Below, one piece after another: positions 62,426-64,000 of a stretch of DNA of 64,000 bases (its first letter is position 1; each line of letters opens with the position of its first letter). The position numbers and the translations under genes are program-made. This stretch comes from Flavobacteriaceae bacterium CG2_30_31_66 (GTDB taxonomy: Bacteria > Bacteroidota > Bacteroidia > Flavobacteriales > Flavobacteriaceae): positions 26,805 through 90,804 of the forward strand of contig MNYM01000005.1 of the NCBI GenBank assembly GCA_001873065.1. The letters run 5' to 3'. The notes under the pieces were generated by a model. It had not been told where the DNA came from, made no database searches, and worked only from the letters and a program-made list of their open reading frames with translations.

Positions 62426-64000
62426 ATGAAATCAACCGAAATAAAACATAATGTTCAGAACCTCATTGACAATTTCTCGAAAGAAGAATTTGTCTTTGAT
62501 TTGTTGGTTGCCTACGGTATTTCTAAAACATCTGTAACTCGACTTAAAAAAGGAGATTACAATTTATCTAAGGTTGACGGAGAAATCCTTTACAAAAAGA
62601 AGATTTTCTTTAAAGTTGAAGCATCTGACAAACTGCTGAGTAGCATTGAGGATGTTTCTAAAGAAGAACGCATTTTAAAACAACAACCTAGATTTGCAAT
62701 TCTCACCGACCATAAACAAATTGTTGCTAAAGATTTAAAACTAGGCAAGAATTTAGACATACAATTAAAAGAGCTGCCCAACTATTTTGATTTCTTTTTG
62801 CCCTTAGCAGGTAGCGAAGTTTACAATGCTACCAACAACAATGAAGCCGACAGAGACGCTTCGTACAAAATGGCATCTTTATATGATTTGTTGATTGATG
62901 AAAACCCGAAAATTTACAATTCAAAAGAAAGCATTCATAATCTCAATATTTTCTTATCTCGTTTGCTTTTTTGCTTTTTTGCAGAAGATACCGAAATATT
63001 TCAGCAAGAAAGTATTTTTACCAATACACTGGCTCAACATACTGCCGAAAACGGCAAAGATACGCATGCTTTTTTAGATGATTTGTTCGACCGTTTAGAC
63101 ACTGAAAATGTAGAACATCTGCCTGAGTATCTCAGAAAGTTTGAATACGTAAACGGGGGCTTGTTTAACCAAAAAATAAACTCCCCACTATTTAATGCTA
63201 AGGCTAGAAAAACCCTTATTGAGCTTGGTGGATTGCAGTGGAAACATATCAATCCAGATATTTTTGGGTCTATGATACAAGCGGTGGTAATTCCTGAATA
63301 CCGTAGCGATTTAGGAATGCATTACACTTCCGTTGAAAACATCTTAAAACTCATAAAACCATTATTTCTTGATGAATTGTATGAAGCTTATGAAAACGCT
63401 ACAACCAATAACCAATTAAGAGCGCTCATCACAAGAATTTCGAAAATCAAATTCCTTGACCCGGCTTGTGGTAGCGGAAATTTCTTGATTATCACCTACA
63501 AAGAAATACGCTTACTAGAAATACTCATTTTAGAAAAAATTACGGATTTAGAGGGTAATGCCCCAACCATAAAATGGACTGACATACAACTTTCACAATT
63601 TTACGGTATTGAAATAGACGATTTTGCCCACGAAATGGCAATACTTTCACTATGGTTGGCAGAACACCAAATGAACAAAGTGTTTGAAGAACGCTTGTTT
63701 GATTACGGAAAATCGAAACCAATTCTTCCCTTAAAAGAAGCAGGACAAATAAAACAAGGCAATGCTACCAGAGTAGATTGGAATGCCGTATGTCCAATTT
63801 CTTCAACAGATGCCCGCACTGAGCTTAGCCGAAGTGAAGTGTATGTAATTGGAAATCCGCCTTATTTGGGAGCTCGTTTGCAAGATGCTGAGCAGAAAAA
63901 AGATATGAGAATTGTATTCAGCGGAAAGAATGGATACAATAATATGGATTACATTTCTTGTTGGTTCTTCAAAGCAAAAGGCTATATAAAAGGATTTAAT
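62426..64000 (+). CDS. Class I DNA methyltransferase, restriction-modification type (3' end outside window)
   Basis: This frame is open from the ATG at 62426 to the last base (525 codons) and is missing from the ORF track because it has no stop in the window. The N-terminus begins MKSTEIKHNVQNLIDNFS and has FVFDLLVAYGISKTSVTRLK; the methyltransferase core has the AdoMet motif FLDPACGSGNFLI and the catalytic VIGNPPYLGARL, characteristic of N6-adenine methyltransferases of the MmeI/YeeA-like group. These proteins are 900 or more residues long, so the target-recognition part lies beyond the window. Whether an endonuclease domain is fused cannot be seen. Confidence 0.92.
   Translation, partial: MKSTEIKHNVQNLIDNFSKEEFVFDLLVAYGISKTSVTRLKKGDYNLSKVDGEILYKKKIFFKVEASDKLLSSIEDVSKEERILKQQPRFAILTDHKQIVAKDLKLGKNLDIQLKELPNYFDFFLPLAGSEVYNATNNNEADRDASYKMASLYDLLIDENPKIYNSKESIHNLNIFLSRLLFCFFAEDTEIFQQESIFTNTLAQHTAENGKDTHAFLDDLFDRLDTENVEHLPEYLRKFEYVNGGLFNQKINSPLFNAKARKTLIELGGLQWKHINPDIFGSMIQAVVIPEYRSDLGMHYTSVENILKLIKPLFLDELYEAYENATTNNQLRALITRISKIKFLDPACGSGNFLIITYKEIRLLEILILEKITDLEGNAPTIKWTDIQLSQFYGIEIDDFAHEMAILSLWLAEHQMNKVFEERLFDYGKSKPILPLKEAGQIKQGNATRVDWNAVCPISSTDARTELSRSEVYVIGNPPYLGARLQDAEQKKDMRIVFSGKNGYNNMDYISCWFFKAKGYIKGFN
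63816..63836 (+). repeat. REP-like sequence inside the methyltransferase gene
   Basis: GCACTGAGCTTAGCCGAAGTG closely resembles the short repeat (CACTGAGC..AGTCGAAGTG type) scattered between genes in many Bacteroidota genomes. Here it lies in the coding frame as ARTELSRSE, just before the catalytic NPPY motif. Confidence 0.5.

Noticed and set aside
58178-64000. Region considered as a prophage or integrative element
   Set aside because: No integrase, transposase, relaxase or phage structural gene is visible inside the window; only the HU-like protein and defence-type genes hint at it.

Overview
The window is a low-GC chromosomal segment from a bacterium of the phylum Bacteroidota, most likely family Flavobacteriaceae. 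The evidence is an AT-rich base composition, TAnnTTTG-type -7 promoter elements without clear Shine-Dalgarno sequences, a complete set of mevalonate-pathway kinases and decarboxylase including a GYDIA-type GHMP kinase, a TIGR01201-like HU protein, and SusC-style carboxypeptidase-regulatory segments. The genus cannot be settled from sequence alone.

Layout. (1) 1-801: the 3' end of rho. (2) 873-5549, minus strand: a FIST-domain sensor gene followed by a hybrid histidine kinase whose N-terminus resembles the HNOBA domain; together they look like a nitric-oxide-type sensing pair. (3) 5984-23319, plus strand: a 15-gene exopolysaccharide locus. It contains UDP-glucose dehydrogenase and UDP-xylose synthase, an Hpt protein and a lone receiver, a phosphoglycosyl transferase carrying a pseudo-receiver, a half-length TolC-like protein, a Wzz/tyrosine-kinase-like protein with a decayed ATPase, a flippase, a polymerase, a PRTase-HAD fusion, four glycosyltransferases and an acyltransferase. 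Two similar bidirectional hairpin terminators bracket blocks 2 and 3. (4) 23393-31033, minus: envelope genes (PpiD-like foldase, CorC/CNNM protein, LptC, TPR protein, outer-membrane protein) and type III pantothenate kinase. (5) tRNA-Phe. (6) 31302-35634, minus: RluB-type pseudouridine synthase, UbiA prenyltransferase, mevalonate kinase, a MORN-repeat protein and diphosphomevalonate decarboxylase. (7) 35716-40749, plus: thiamine pyrophosphokinase, a small conserved protein, a SulP transporter and a DUF4139/MuiA protein. (8) 40773-44640, minus: BaiN-like flavoprotein, GYDIA kinase and an HMG-CoA reductase with an extra C-terminal domain. (9) 44783-50601, plus: dipeptidyl peptidase IV, two POT peptide transporters and a thioredoxin. 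(10) 50598-55292, minus: ComEC, NlpC/P60 lipoprotein, LpxB, a small membrane protein and SurE. (11) 55525-58177, plus: tail-specific protease and thioesterase. (12) 58178-64000: an accessory region with gene-poor DNA, an HU-like protein, a GHKL-ATPase/PD-(D/E)XK-like protein and the first 525 codons of a DNA methyltransferase, absent from the ORF track because it runs off the window.

How the genes fit together. Blocks 2 and 3 can be read as one system: an NO-type sensor kinase, a free Hpt protein and receivers adjacent to, and in one case fused into, the machinery that starts exopolysaccharide synthesis. Blocks 6 and 8 supply HMG-CoA reductase, mevalonate kinase, a probable phosphomevalonate kinase and the decarboxylase, with a prenyltransferase user nearby. 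Block 9 trims and imports peptides. Block 12 is the likely defence or mobile region, where the ATPase-nuclease plus methyltransferase pair is the best candidate for an undescribed system.
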